A stretch of 64,000 nt of DNA from Typhlomys cinereus (lineage: Eukaryota > Chordata > Mammalia > Rodentia > Platacanthomyidae): contig JALPQD010000016.1 of assembly GCA_023101885.1 (NCBI GenBank), forward strand, positions 9,611,634-9,675,633, read 5' to 3'. Below the pieces are notes generated by a model. The model did no database searches. It was given only the letters and a program-made list of their open reading frames with translations, and was not told the DNA's origin. The position numbers and the translations under genes are program-made. Below are positions 1 to 10,959 of the stretch, in pieces. The first letter of the stretch is position 1. Every line of letters starts with the position of its first letter.

Positions 1-149
1 CCAATGCCTGCTGTATGCCTTACTTGTCTTGTCATTATGAGTAAATTGCCTAACAAAAGCAAGGAAACTTGAGGAGCAAGGGTTTTTTTTTTTTGTGAGG
101 AGGGGGAATTATATCATTGGGGGAAAAGAATTGAGAGCATCTCTGTGAC

Positions 150-560
150 AATGTATAAGGACAACATGGGGGTACACTGATAAAGACAGGCTAACACAAG
201 GGAGAAACTTTAGAAATCTGAGTTTAATAAAGCTGAGGGGAACCAAGTTTAAGCTTAAGATGGGAGAGCATTAGAACAGAAGAGAGAGTACAAAGTTGGA
301 GAGAAGAGAGGAACCCCTTAAGGACAGATCGGTATCAGAGGTGAGTCTACAGAACCCCCAGACAAAAGGTAACAACTCTTCTATGGCCTTCAGAATTTGC
401 TAGGCAGTTCTTAGGAAACTAGGGCAGTGCAAGGTAGGAAGTGCAAGGCCTTTAGAGCAGAGAAGTCAGAGTCTAGGAGAGAAGTCAGAAGTGGAAGGAG
501 CTCCTGTAATCATCCAGCCGGGGTGGAGGAGATTCACAAAAGGTCTATCTATGGCTAACA
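150..560. repeat. Dispersed repeat, copy 1 (family not recognised)
   Basis: This stretch aligns by eye with 3240-3705 in the same orientation. Shared landmarks in order are an acaagggagaaactt-like block, a cttaagatg block followed by acattagaacaaaagagag, a tagggcagtg block and a final ggctaacagtt block. The copies are clearly diverged, so they are old. I cannot name the family; a degraded ERV/MaLR LTR is possible but not shown. Confidence 0.45.
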
Positions 561-565
561 GTTTT

Positions 566-870
566 GGCTTACAGTTCAGTATGGTGCCAAGTATTGGGGA
601 AATCATGATGGCAGGAGCTTGAGGCAGCTGGTCACATTGCATCTGCAGTCATGGAGTGGATGGAGGGGAAACTGGTGCTCAGCTAGCTTTCTCTTTCTGT
701 GAAGTTCAGGACCCTCATCCACGGAATGGTTCTTCAACCCACCTCAATGAGTATGAATTAGATAATGTCTCATAGGAATGCAGAGAAGCATTCTTTGGTG
801 TTTTTAGATACTGTCAAGTTGATGATCTATATTAGCCATCAAATCACTTAAATTATCATCCTCCCAAAGA
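566..870 (-). mobile_element. Degraded MaLR/ERVL-like LTR remnant
   Basis: The stretch carries ggcaggagcttgaggcagct, a tcacattgcatctgcag block and a terminal gtcaagttgat...ttagccatca block. From memory these are typical of an old rodent LTR repeat read in reverse. No intact termini or TSD are seen. Similar sequence occurs at 41090-41500 (same strand) and 12285-12690 (opposite strand). The family assignment is from recall and uncertain. Confidence 0.4.
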
Positions 871-1346
871 TTCAGTTTTAAATTTTGAATTTTACTTTCT
901 AATTCAGCTCCATGTAAGAAGGAGACTCCTTGAAGTTGTGGGTGAATGAAGTTCTTTCAGACTTGTGGAAACAAATGGTATTCCTATAGCAGAGATACCT
1001 GATTAGATAAAGGATAGCTTCTGCAGACACCTACATGTGAACTTCCTTGATTAGGTCTGACCTCCACTTTATAGCAATCCTTTCCAATTCATGAAAGGCT
1101 CCAAAAAATTTATAGTTAAGTAGTTTTCTCTGCTTGCTTTTGTAAATAGAATTGGTAATGTTAGGGATTCCCTTAGTTTCCCCCTCTTGTTTCTCTAATA
1201 ACATAAGAACCTCAGCTTTACCCTTAAATGAACTGGGGTCAATCCCTAGGCAGTATTTCTACCTCATGGAGAATTTGATCTACCTGGAAGTATGTCGTGG
1301 AGATGGAAGATAGTTTTTCTACCCTGGAAAAGTCATCTATTAGATA

Positions 1347-1410
1347 TCTGTCTTTCTCTCTCTCTCCTTCTCTCTCTCTCTTTCTCTCTCTCTCTCCCCT
1401 CTTCTTCTCT
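1347..1410. repeat. (CT)n-rich microsatellite
   Basis: An imperfect tctctctc tract with ctt and ccc interruptions. It is simple sequence and may be the tail of a lost SINE. Confidence 0.85.
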
Positions 1411-2955
1411 TAGCAAGACACAAGCAAAAGCAAGATGAAACTTCCAATACATGAGTCACATGTTCTTCTGAGCAAAGAATCAATCTGTGTCTCTCTCTTG
1501 TGCTGTTCTCCAATTTCTGAAATTTAAGCGTGCTCTCTCTAATATTGGAAAGCAGCTTTTTGCTGTTTATCTGAGGACTCTTAATTCCTTCTACTTCTTC
1601 TCCACTTGACCACTTCCCAATATCAATGCATGCCTTTTCACAGCAGCAGGTGGGATTCCCTGAATCTCTGGTCCTATTATTTCCTGTTTCAAAATGAATG
1701 TAAATGTAAGGGAAATTTTGGAAAAGAAAGAACCCACTTCAACAGATCCAAGCTTTATTGTCCAAGCATTAGGGTTACACTGCTGTCTCAAACATCAGAG
1801 TAGCAACAGCCCACAAGGCTTTTGCAGAGTTCAGTTTTAAATATCTCTGTAGGCAGAAAACTTTGAAAGGAGGGGGTAAGAAGAAGGGGTACAAGCTGAG
1901 TTAGGTTGGAGTGGTGGAAAGTTCTGCTAACTATTGCAAGATCTGAGGCTTATAAGAAGTGTACTGCTCTATGCACTACTCTTATAATCACAAGTAATTT
2001 TGGGGGGAAGTACTTTGGGGTAAGGGTCTCTGTGTGGCTTATTTCCAACAGTAAATACTTTCAACTCTTCCTACTTACTAATTCCTTATTTCACAGAGAA
2101 AATTGGCCTATAGTCTTAGACCTGTAGCAGTAGCATATGCATATTTCTTTTTATTTTGTACTTCTATACACACTGAGGTTTTTTTAATGAAATTATACTT
2201 CTTTTTAAAACTTTGTTGATCTTCAGTGACTATTTCTGACACCTACTTCATTAGAAGGGAGTCCACATCCACAAATATCTCTGTGGTATTTCTTTCCCTT
2301 AACCTTGCACTGGGATTGAAGAGTTCAAGACCCTCACATCTCCTAGAACTTCTGTTTCACTCAGGCAACATATGCATAACCTCAACTCCTTCAGAGGACT
2401 TTTCATCTGACCTAATAGTACCCTGAGACAACATCTTTGATCTTTCTAGGTCTTAAAAGAGATTTTTGCAGTCATGCTATGAAGTTTATCTTTAGGTCAT
2501 GTTTTGCTCCCTGTAGAGTCTAGGAAATTTTAAAAACATTGAGTCTTGACTTCTTTTTGCTTAACTATCCTTCCTCTATCTTATTGATCTTTCTCCTCTG
2601 CAATTTACTTGCAAGTAGCAAGAACAAGCCAGATGGTTCATGCAGCCTCTTCTCTGGAGATCTCTTTGGTTAGATTTCTTCTTCCATTAGGTGTAATATC
2701 TGCATTTCATGGAGATAAAAGTGATAGTACTAAATATCCTGGAACTATACAGCAAAAAATTCCCATCCTCAGGTTTTTTATAGTATTCATCTCACTTTCT
2801 CAAATCCATACTTAAACCTCTGTCAGAGACATGCTTCTTGTCATATCTCCAAAATACAATGTTCCAAATTCTCTAGTCTCAAATTCCACCTCTAAGCCTG
2901 AACTATGTGTACATTTTAGGTTTCTGTTGCTACAGCAGTTATTTATTTTCAGGGA
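1411..2955. other. No recognised feature
   Basis: About 1.5 kb of AT-rich sequence. The short open frames here are of chance length and show no family signature, and no repeat was recognised with confidence. Confidence 0.5.
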
Positions 2956-2959
2956 CCCA

Positions 2960-3235
2960 AACTTATATTAGTTAGCTATTGCTGCATAACAAGCTATTTA
3001 CAAAATAACTTTAATGTTTGCATGTTTTGGCAGCATAAATGGAAAGATTATGCTACAGTGTCTGTGAATCAGAAATCACTGACATCTAAGCTGTGCGATT
3101 CTATCTCAGAATTGCTCAGCAGTGAGCAGTTTAAGTTGACTCTATTACAATCAGAGAACTCATTTCTGAGCTGACTTGCATGGTATTGTTACATTGGCAG
3201 GAGAAAGGAATTCAGTTACTATATGACACTATGTA
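2960..3235 (-). mobile_element. MLT1-like MaLR LTR fragment
   Basis: The segment opens with tagttagctattgctgcata, the characteristic reverse-strand end of mammalian MLT1-type LTRs. It is followed by a diverged match through the gtgaatcagaaatc and cattggcaggag blocks. It is strongly diverged and incomplete. The identification rests on recalled consensus sequence. Confidence 0.5.
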
Positions 3236-3239
3236 AGTT

Positions 3240-3705
3240 TGACATGAAAGTCCATTATAATACAAGGGAGAGACTTTGAAATACAAGTCTTATTAGAGGT
3301 GAGGATCTGATAGCTAAGAGAAGCACAGTTTGGCCTTAAGATGACAAAACATTAGAACAAAAGAGATAGCTTAAATTCAGAGGGGCTAAAGGGATAGCTG
3401 TCACAGACAGAATAGTAGAAGAAAGTTTGAAGAGAGCCCCAGGATGGGAGTAGTGTCTGTGCAGTATGACCAGCAGACAGTACTGGGAAGTAGGGCAGTG
3501 GAGGGGGGGAATGAAAGAAGGCCATGGATATGTATTCTACCAAGACCATTAGGGTAAGGAGGTCAGAGAAAGTGTTGGGCAACAAATTGGAAGTAGACTC
3601 TGATAGCTCCTATAGTGGATTCTTGGATTTGCCAAAATCCAACCAGGATGAGAAGGTTTTACAAAATGGTGTTTCTGTAGCTAACAGTTATTACCAAAGC
3701 TTAGT
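3240..3705. repeat. Dispersed repeat, copy 2 (family not recognised)
   Basis: Diverged direct-orientation partner of 150-560, about 3.1 kb downstream, with the same order of conserved blocks ending in gtagctaacagtt. The open frames here (3352-3585 minus, 3524-3754 plus) have no recognisable product and are treated as chance. Confidence 0.45.
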
Positions 3706-3858
3706 TTCTTTCTGGCTTAAAGTCTCTGTTCTTGTCCATGGAGATCTTTCCTAGGGTTTGAGTTGCTTTCAAAGAAAATTTAGCAAAAAGGCAAAAACTG
3801 AATGAAAGACAGTCAATACCAAAAGTTACAGTGTTGGATAAAACAATACAGTTTATTT

Positions 3859-4561
3859 GCCTTTTAGCCCTAGACCTGCAGGGCTCCTCAGGAGGTGATC
3901 TCCAATACCAGTCAGGAGGGAGCCAAGGGCGGTGAAGGAACAACAAAACTGAAAACAACAAACCATAATTCGGAACATTAGAGACCCTACAATAATCACT
4001 TGGAACAAGACCAGCCAAATCTCTCCCCATTCTAAAGCACAAGGAAATTTGTGAAAGAGGGGATGGTAAGATTGTAAGAGCCTGAAGATGGGAAGGAACA
4101 ACTATATTCAAGATACTCCACATAAGTTAGGGCCGCAGTAGCCATAATTGGACTTTGCATGATCTGCGTAATGGCTGACATGTCAATGATCCCCTCAAAG
4201 TTGAGCATGGATCACAGGCACTAGGATCCTTAGAGGTACGGAATTAACAGTCATAATAGTGTTCCCATATTAAAGGGGAACACAAGAAAGGGCTTTGAGC
4301 AATGCCACTGAGTCCTTACACTTCACTAGAGTCGAGGACTCCAAGGGAAGTTTGACATTCACACCAACGGATGCTCCAGGGAATGGGAGGGGGGAAAGGG
4401 AGCACTGGAAGAAAGGGAGGGAGGGGTAAAAAGAAGGGAACAAGGGGGGAGGGTGCAAGGAGGACTGGGGAGGGATGGAGGGATGGAGGGAGGGTATGGG
4501 TTACCTATTAAGCTTGCATGATTGGGAAAAGTGAATATATAAAAAAAGAAAAAAAAGCAAG
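3859..4561 (+). mobile_element. L1 3' UTR, 5'-truncated copy
   Basis: The sequence matches the 3' UTR of the full-length L1 at 34523-40906 in block order: a caggagggagccaagg-type block, tctctccccattctaaag, agttagggccg, the rtaggatcc block, a G-rich polypurine tract (about 4381-4497), gcttgcatgattgg and an A-rich tail. A 9-bp agtttattt at 3850-3858 and 4562-4570 may be the TSD. It is moderately diverged and lacks ORF sequence. Confidence 0.8.
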
Positions 4562-4634
4562 AGTTTATTTAGGTTGCATACTAATGAAGGAGTAGAGGAG
4601 GTAGAGGGTACCTTTGTCTTGGCAGACAGTGAAG

Positions 4635-4725
4635 ACATTTCTCCAAATATAGTAAGTCAGAGACTAATGCAAAATGTTTTATTTACCCTAATTCTGTTTT
4701 GCTATCCATGTACTATAACAAGCAT
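4635..4725. repeat. Exact 91-bp direct repeat, copy 1
   Basis: Identical base for base to 6014-6104, offset 1379 bp. It begins acatttctccaaatatag and ends tactataacaagcat. The sequences on both sides differ. It does not look like a known transposon end. Confidence 0.9.
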
Positions 4726-5756
4726 GGAGATTTCCACTGCTTATTTCCTGCTTCTTCCTTGGAGACAAGAAGATGAAAGACAGCTTCTAAGCTAAGAGAA
4801 GCCTACTGTGACTTGCTTGGGCATGACTGAAACCTGTTCCCCACTAGCAGGGACCTATGGGCATCAGCAACCAGAGAGGAAGAATGGAGTCCCCAATACA
4901 GCACCCTGGGATGCAACCAGACCTCTTCCTCACTGAAAGTTGTCTGTCTTTCCATTATCAATTTCTCTACTATCTCTTTTAACATAAACTTTTGATTTTC
5001 GAGATTCAAATCTTTGCCCTCTTTTATTTCTTCTAATGAGTGGAGGAAAATGGACATGATTTCCAGACATCTAGATCATCACACTAATGACTACACCAAC
5101 CATTCCCCAATAAATAAGACACAATCTACAAGTGTGTCAGTACTGAGTGCAAGGATAATTAGGGGCATCTTGGAAACTGGCTACCATTGTTCCCAGGCAT
5201 AGTCAGAACTCATGAAAGGTGAATGGGTGAAAAATGCATAGAATGAAGAGATTAAAATTTCACAGAAAGTAATTCAACATTTATCTCCTGGGTGGGCTCA
5301 AAAATTATGGGTTAGAGACATATGAATAACAAGTCAACATAATTTTCTTTAAAATGAATGGCTACAATGAACATTGAGTAAACTGCCAACTACACCAAAC
5401 AGAAGGCCAATTTCATTAACTATTGAGCATTCAATGTTCAGAAAATAATTTGCACAGAGTACACTGTTCTATAGTAGGTTTTTAAACTCTGTCACCAGAC
5501 TTTAGGTGATAAATGCATTTATTCATTTAATCTTTTGCTCATTTACTTTTTACTATTAGCCATTGCTTCACCATGATTCCAGTATCTAACAAACTAAGAG
5601 ACTGAGAAGACATCTAATTTTTTCTTATAGTAGAAGTCATAGATGGATTAAATTGGCTATAAAATGTCTCTACTGTGTTTGTCTATATACATTGAAGCAG
5701 ATTTTGTATAGTTAGTCAAACAAGTTCTTTTTTGTTTTTCTTTTTTTTTTAAATAG

Positions 5757-5960
5757 AGAGATTGGTGTGCTGGTGAAATGGCTTAGTGTATCAAAGCACC
5801 TGTCAGCAAACCAGATGTGTAAAGACTAGTGTAAAGACTATATGGCCTGTGCCCACATAGTCGAAGGAAAGAACAGAACTTCCAAAGTTGTTCTCCAACC
5901 ACTCTACATATGCTGTAGCATGTACACACAGTATTTCTTTCTCAAATAAACATAAAATTT
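5757..5960 (+). mobile_element. Old tRNA-derived SINE (B4/RSINE1-like)
   Basis: The head tgctggtgaaatggcttagtg resembles a Pol III A-box region. A gttgttctccaacc block and the catgtacacacag tail leading to aataaacataaaa follow the layout of B4/RSINE1-type elements. A short internal duplication (gtgtaaagacta twice) is present. Strongly diverged. Confidence 0.5.
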
Positions 5961-6013
5961 TAAAACATAGATTGATATATGTGTATGTTGCTGACAGAAA
6001 ATAAGTTTGTTGT

Positions 6014-6104
6014 ACATTTCTCCAAATATAGTAAGTCAGAGACTAATGCAAAATGTTTTATTTACCCTAATTCTGTTTTGCTATCCATGTACTATAACAA
6101 GCAT
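6014..6104. repeat. Exact 91-bp direct repeat, copy 2
   Basis: Perfect copy of 4635-4725. The identity ends abruptly at ctcaggagct on the right and at tttgttgt on the left. Complete identity implies a recent duplication or an assembly artefact. Confidence 0.9.
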
Positions 6105-7740
6105 CTCAGGAGCTATAATTAAAATGTACCTGTGAAAAGTGATCAGAATATGTTAATAATGTAGATTAATCAAAAATTAAAGAAGATGAATCAAATTTAA
6201 AACATGTCTAAAACATTGAGTCTGATTCCTTCCTTGCCATATAATGTAATCATAGTCACCCTTTCTATTGTTCTTTCTTACCAACTCTCCCTCTCTCCAT
6301 TGCATCTTCCCTTCCATTCTCGTCTGAATTCACTTTGCTTTTGAGGTACGGAGGATTTCTAGTTCATTTAAATGCTAAAGATTTTTGAGAAACTGAAGCA
6401 CTGAGTATGTAGTTTTGAGAAGCTGTCATATCATCAACTTAATTTTAACTATTTGAAGGAGCTAAGAAAATTATTAAATGAAACCTTTAACATAGCAAGA
6501 AGTGCTGTATTTTCCATAAAGAGAACAAAGGCTGTCTGAGAGAGACTGAAGAATGGTATGAAATCTGGCTAGGTTTGATGTCTAATTGTAGAGAATGGAC
6601 AAATCTAAACTTAAGTATCTTTCTTATGTCAGTGCTATTAAGGACCATTCATAGTTTGGAAGTTATTTTTTTAAGATCATTACTTTCTTTTTAATTTTAC
6701 ATATCTTTTCGTTTCATAATGACAAAGACTCCTTTAAAAGCATTCTGGTGGCTTGATACCAGAATACATATTGAGTGAGGCTGGTAATGTTGCATGCGTG
6801 GGGACATTGTAATTATCCAGCACGTGAGTGTGAACATTTGTGTGTCACTGAGGAAATCTCAATGGACCTAATTAATAGAAAAATTATTCCACTTTTGGAA
6901 GAACATGTTTCTTTCTTCTAACTGAACACATTTTTTTTCTGATTAGTAATTCTCTCCGAGTGAAAATATTTTCTAATCAGAGTTTTATTTTCTTGTTTTT
7001 TTTGTTTTTTTTTTTTGTGCTGGGCAACTAAGGTGGAGACATAAATAGACTGACTGGACTTCAGGGTCTGTTATAATTATATGTTTAACTGCTGCAAATA
7101 ATATAAATGCTTCCTCTTGCAGGGTTGAGGAATTGTCCCCAATGATAAAAATGCTGCTTATTTTAACTCACGTGAAGCCTTGCATTTGTTACTTGTCTTC
7201 ATTTTTCTGCAGGTGCTGTTGCTGTTATTGCACAATAAATATGGAGATTCTCTTTGTCAGTTGCTTGATTAAAATAATGGAAAACATACAGTGAAAAGAA
7301 TATTCCAATGCAATTTGCTCATTAGCATAGCTTCCTTTTATGAGTATCATTCTTCCAATGGCTTGAAAAAGGATATTAGCTTGCATGTTCTCAGAGGTGA
7401 TTTACGAAACTCATTAAAGTTATGGAAATTATTTTAGAAACTATCTAAATTGAATTTAGAAATAATGGCAAGTCCTATGTATGATTTCAAGAAGTATACA
7501 CATCATATGAAGCAAAGCTTTTCTGGACATAGAAATACTATATTGGGTTTTCTGAGATGGACAAAATTATGATAATTTGTATGTTGATTTTAAATTTACG
7601 TTCTGAAAAGTGTGACCATCCCAATTGGAAAGGGGAATGTGGAGATGTGTTATGACGTTTTTAGATGGTAGATGGGCTTTTTCATTCACTGGTTATCATG
7701 GTGCAAATGTGAGTTTCCTCATAAAGACTCATTGAATCCT
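6105..7740. other. No recognised feature
   Basis: AT-rich sequence with only poly-T runs (for example 6998-7018) and no repeat, gene or structured RNA that I can support. Confidence 0.5.
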
Positions 7741-7744
7741 TAAC

Positions 7745-8040
7745 TGTTGTTAATATTTTGGTAGGTTGGAGCTTTGCTGGAGGAGGCATGTCACAGGGCT
7801 GGACCTTCACGTTTGGTAGCCTGGCCCTCATTGCACATGCCCTTGCTGCCTTTGCTCTTAAGGACTATGGTTTCCTGCTTTTGCCACTATGCATGAAATT
7901 TTTCAGTGCAATTTCTGCCAAAGTGCACTGGATCCCTTCTTGATCTATGAACCAAGTAAATATTCCTTTCTTCTTTTCTGCCTGAGTCTCAGTACTATCT
8001 CAAAGCTAAAGAAAAGTAACATCAATACTTGTTTTGAAAC
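7745..8040 (+). mobile_element. Degraded LTR-like repeat
   Basis: Homologous to 19915-20300. Both carry agctttgctgg, a cacag(g)g-ggac block, the ggtttggtag block, and a downstream aataaat/aagtaaat stretch followed by cctttct. The order resembles rodent MaLR-type LTRs ending near a polyadenylation signal. The open frame at 7758-7943 has no known product. Confidence 0.4.
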
Positions 8041-8412
8041 AGCGAATAATTCAGGACAAAGGTGATGTATTCATTCTTTCATTTGCATCTAAAAGTAGAG
8101 GTGCTAAAATAGTCTAATTTCTATTTGTAATTCTGTTTTTCCTATTATTATATATACATACACATTTGGAATGCAAATAGTCATATTGTGCTATACTAGT
8201 TTGTTTTGTACCACTACATATACTGTCTTTGTAAAAAATTGTCTATTTAGCTCACTATTTCAGGAATTCAAAGCCTAAGATGACTCAGCCTTACTGGCTC
8301 AGCCTCTGGTATTTGATGGATGGACAACAGATGTATTTACAAAATTAGGAAGCCAGAGAGAGTAAGATTTTTATGATCCCTAAAAGACCTGATCTCTAAT
8401 GATTTAAGATCC

Positions 8413-8462
8413 TTTTCTTTTTTTTTATATTTTATTTATTTTTTCCACTCATACAAACTTGT
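8413..8462 (-). mobile_element. L1 3'-terminal micro-fragment
   Basis: A poly-T/AT stretch followed by ccactcatacaaactt is the extreme 3' end of the local L1 family in reverse (compare 9140 and 34556). The match then stops, so only about 50 bp of L1 remains or was ever inserted. Confidence 0.6.
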
Positions 8463-8824
8463 TTTTGTTTTTTTAATATGCTAATGTGGTTTATTGTGTT
8501 CATGTATATACAAAATACCCTTGCCATGAGTCAGAATTATTTTATGAAATTTCTTGTGAATAATAATTACAAATTTGTTTGAATAGCCATGCAAGACTCA
8601 ATTTGAATCACTGATAAGAACATTTTTATTATTTAGATGACCATAAAGTCACTCCCCATATTGACACCATTCAGGAATATCAGAGAAGCTGTCGCACTTT
8701 ATGATCAACTCAACCAAAATATCAACTTTGGAGTTCGATGAAGTAAGTAAATTATTAAATAAACTGTATTCATATTTCGACAATGAGTGCACAGAAAACA
8801 ATATTCAAGAATTAATGTGTTCTC

Positions 8825-9112
8825 GGGCTGGAGAGGTGGCTCAGGGGTTAAGCCTCCGCCTTGCAGGCGGTAGGTCCTGAGTTCGGTTCCCAGATCCCAC
8901 GTATAGACGCCAGGCGGAAGCGGGGGCGGCCTGCGCTTCTGGTCCTGGTAGGGCGGAGCCTGTGAATCCCGGGGCAGAAGGAGGTGGAGGCGCCCATGGC
9001 GGTTCGCGAATTCGTCCGTGGTTCTACACACACAGACACGCACGCACGCACATACACACGCATATGCACACAGTTGAATAAATAATAATAATAATAAAAA
9101 AAATTAAAAAAA
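8825..9112 (+). mobile_element. Young tRNA-derived SINE, type A
   Basis: Full-length copy, B2-superfamily-like. The head has a perfect A-box match (tggctcagggg) and a B-box-like gagttcggttcc. A GC-rich body of about 170 bp with many intact CpGs follows, then a CA-rich stretch, cagttgaataaataat and an A-rich tail. The 18-bp TSD aagaattaatgtgttctc is perfect at 8807-8824 and 9113-9130, so the insertion is recent. It shares with 33039-33331 a 10-bp deletion relative to type B copies. Family name is uncertain (Dip of dipodoids is a candidate). Confidence 0.88.
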
Positions 9113-9139
9113 AAGAATTAATGTGTTCTCAACATATTA

Positions 9140-9715
9140 TCCACTCATACAAACTTGATAGGTAACCCATTCCCCTCCCTCCCTCCACCCCTCCCTGGAT
9201 CCCCTTGCTTCCTCCCCCCTTTTCCTCTTCCTTTCCCCCTCCTCCCTCCCTTTATCCCATTGCCCCCACCCCATCTCCTTTCCTGGAGCATCCTTTAGTG
9301 TGCATGTCAAACTTTCCTCTGGGTCCTCTTCTCTGATGAGGTATAAGGACTCAGTTACATTGCCTAAAGCTCTTTTTTTGAGTTCCCCTTTAGTATAGGA
9401 ACACTATTGTGGCTGTTAATCCCTTGCCTCTAAAGATCCTAGTGCTTGTGATCCATGCTAGACATTGAGGGATCAATGCTATGTTGGTCATTGTGCAGGT
9501 TATGCAAAAGTTCTATTATGATTACTTTGGCCCTAACTTGTGTGGAGTATCTTGCATATCGTTGCTCCTCTCTGTCTTTACTCTTACAATTTTACCACCC
9601 CCTCTTCCACAAATTTCTCTGAGCTTTAGGATGGGGAGAGATTAAGCTGGCCTGGTTCCAGGTGGTTGATACAGAGTCTCTGATGTTCTGAATTATGATT
9701 TGTTGATTTTTTTCA
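9140..9715 (-). mobile_element. L1 3' UTR fragment
   Basis: Starts with ccactcatacaaacttgata, the reverse of the L1 3' end. It continues through the C-rich (polypurine on the minus strand) tract at about 9175-9290, the ctttagtataggaacac block, gccctaacttgtgtggag and the gatggggagagatta block. No poly-T survives at the 3' end, which now abuts the TSD of the neighbouring SINE. Confidence 0.8.
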
Positions 9716-10515
9716 ATTAAGGCCCTTTTTCTTAAACTTCTTAAATATCAAACCATTTCAACACAGCCACCCAGGAGTCCAGAACTCCAGCACAGGAATC
9801 TTTGAGGGCCAGAACCATCCAAAGCACAACAGAGATTAGCTAATATCCTTCAAATGCTGAGATCATGCGGCCTTAAGTAAATTCTATCCAGAATAGGTCT
9901 TGATTATTTGCTGTGACAGTCTTTTCCCTTTCTATATGAAACATTATATTTTATTTTTCCCTGGCTGATCATATACATGTGCATTGGCATTAGTGTTAGC
10001 ATAGTGCTTACACATCAGAAATGATGCTAGTGTGTAAAAATAAAAGAGTTAGTGAATTTATCAGTCTTTCTGTAAGTTCTTTAACCCATTCTAATGCTTC
10101 TCCTTGATCAGGTGTTCTGTTGCTATGAAGACAAAATGCTGAAGTAGCTATATTCAGACTTATTTTATATAATTAAAATACAGACCTTTGTTTTATTTTA
10201 TTTTGCCATGTTCAATTGCATGCAACTGAAAACCAAGCCTTCATCTTAACCTCTAGTAATGATCTGAAAATTTATTGAAATAACCTATATGAAAATAACT
10301 AATTCGATTATATTAAACAGCATGTATAACTAAAGGAAAAGCCACTGTTTCTTCTTTCTCAAATGTGACCAACTAATTTTGTGGGAAGGAAAGTTAATGT
10401 TATAAAACAAAATTTATAGCCAATGGACAATGGACTACACTTTGAGAACACTTAAGCTAGTTTGTATTCCTAATTTTTACAAGATACAAGAGAAATCCAA
10501 AATGAGATTCCTATT
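9716..10515. other. No recognised feature
   Basis: AT-rich sequence between a L1 fragment and a solo LTR. The block around 9745-9860 has a higher GC content and may be an old repeat that I do not recognise. Confidence 0.4.
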
Positions 10516-10953
10516 TGTTGCTGAATCCCAGCAGGGGCAGCCAGGGAAAGGAGGGGGAAAGTTGGCAGGAGCCTTGGGGCTCGAGGCGAGGGGCTGAGCA
10601 GCACTGAGTCACGACTCCAGGAGTCACGTGAGAAGCTAGCAGAGATTAACTGCTGTAGACTCCTTTATTTAAGGAAGTATTTGAGCTTATATAGGGTCAG
10701 GGGACCAATCAGTTGTTACCGTCTCTCTGCTGGGGGAGGGGTGCAGCCACTAATCATTTAGCTATTTACTAGGTGTCCATTGCAGTGTCAGGTTAGATGG
10801 CTGCTTCCCATTGGTTGTTCATCCCTCTGCCTGTATGGTTCCTTTATTGGGACATGTCCCAGGGCATGTCTGTACTTGTTCAGGCTTGTCTGTAGCCTGA
10901 CCTCCTGGATTTCGGAGCCAGGGCTAGGGCCTCCCTGAATTGACAATGCCACA
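10516..10953 (-). mobile_element. Solo LTR, ERVK-type
   Basis: On the minus strand the element begins TGTGGCATTG and ends CAGCAACA, giving the 5'-TG...CA-3' ends of retroviral LTRs. Direct 6-bp TSDs (cctatt) sit at 10510-10515 and 10954-10959; 6 bp is typical of class II (ERVK) insertions. Read on the minus strand it has CCAAT-type boxes, a TATA box (10687-10695) and an AATAAA signal (10664-10669) in the correct order for a promoter plus polyadenylation site. There is no second LTR or internal gene region nearby, so it is the product of LTR-LTR recombination. Ends and TSD are seen; class is inferred. Confidence 0.8.
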
Positions 10954-10959
10954 CCTATT

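Noticed and set aside
1347..1410. Regular short repeats suggestive of a CRISPR-like array
   Set aside because: It is a simple CT microsatellite without repeat-spacer structure, and the genome is eukaryotic.
3701..4123. 140-codon minus-strand frame
   Set aside because: Most of it is the antisense of an L1 3' UTR fragment that starts near 3859.
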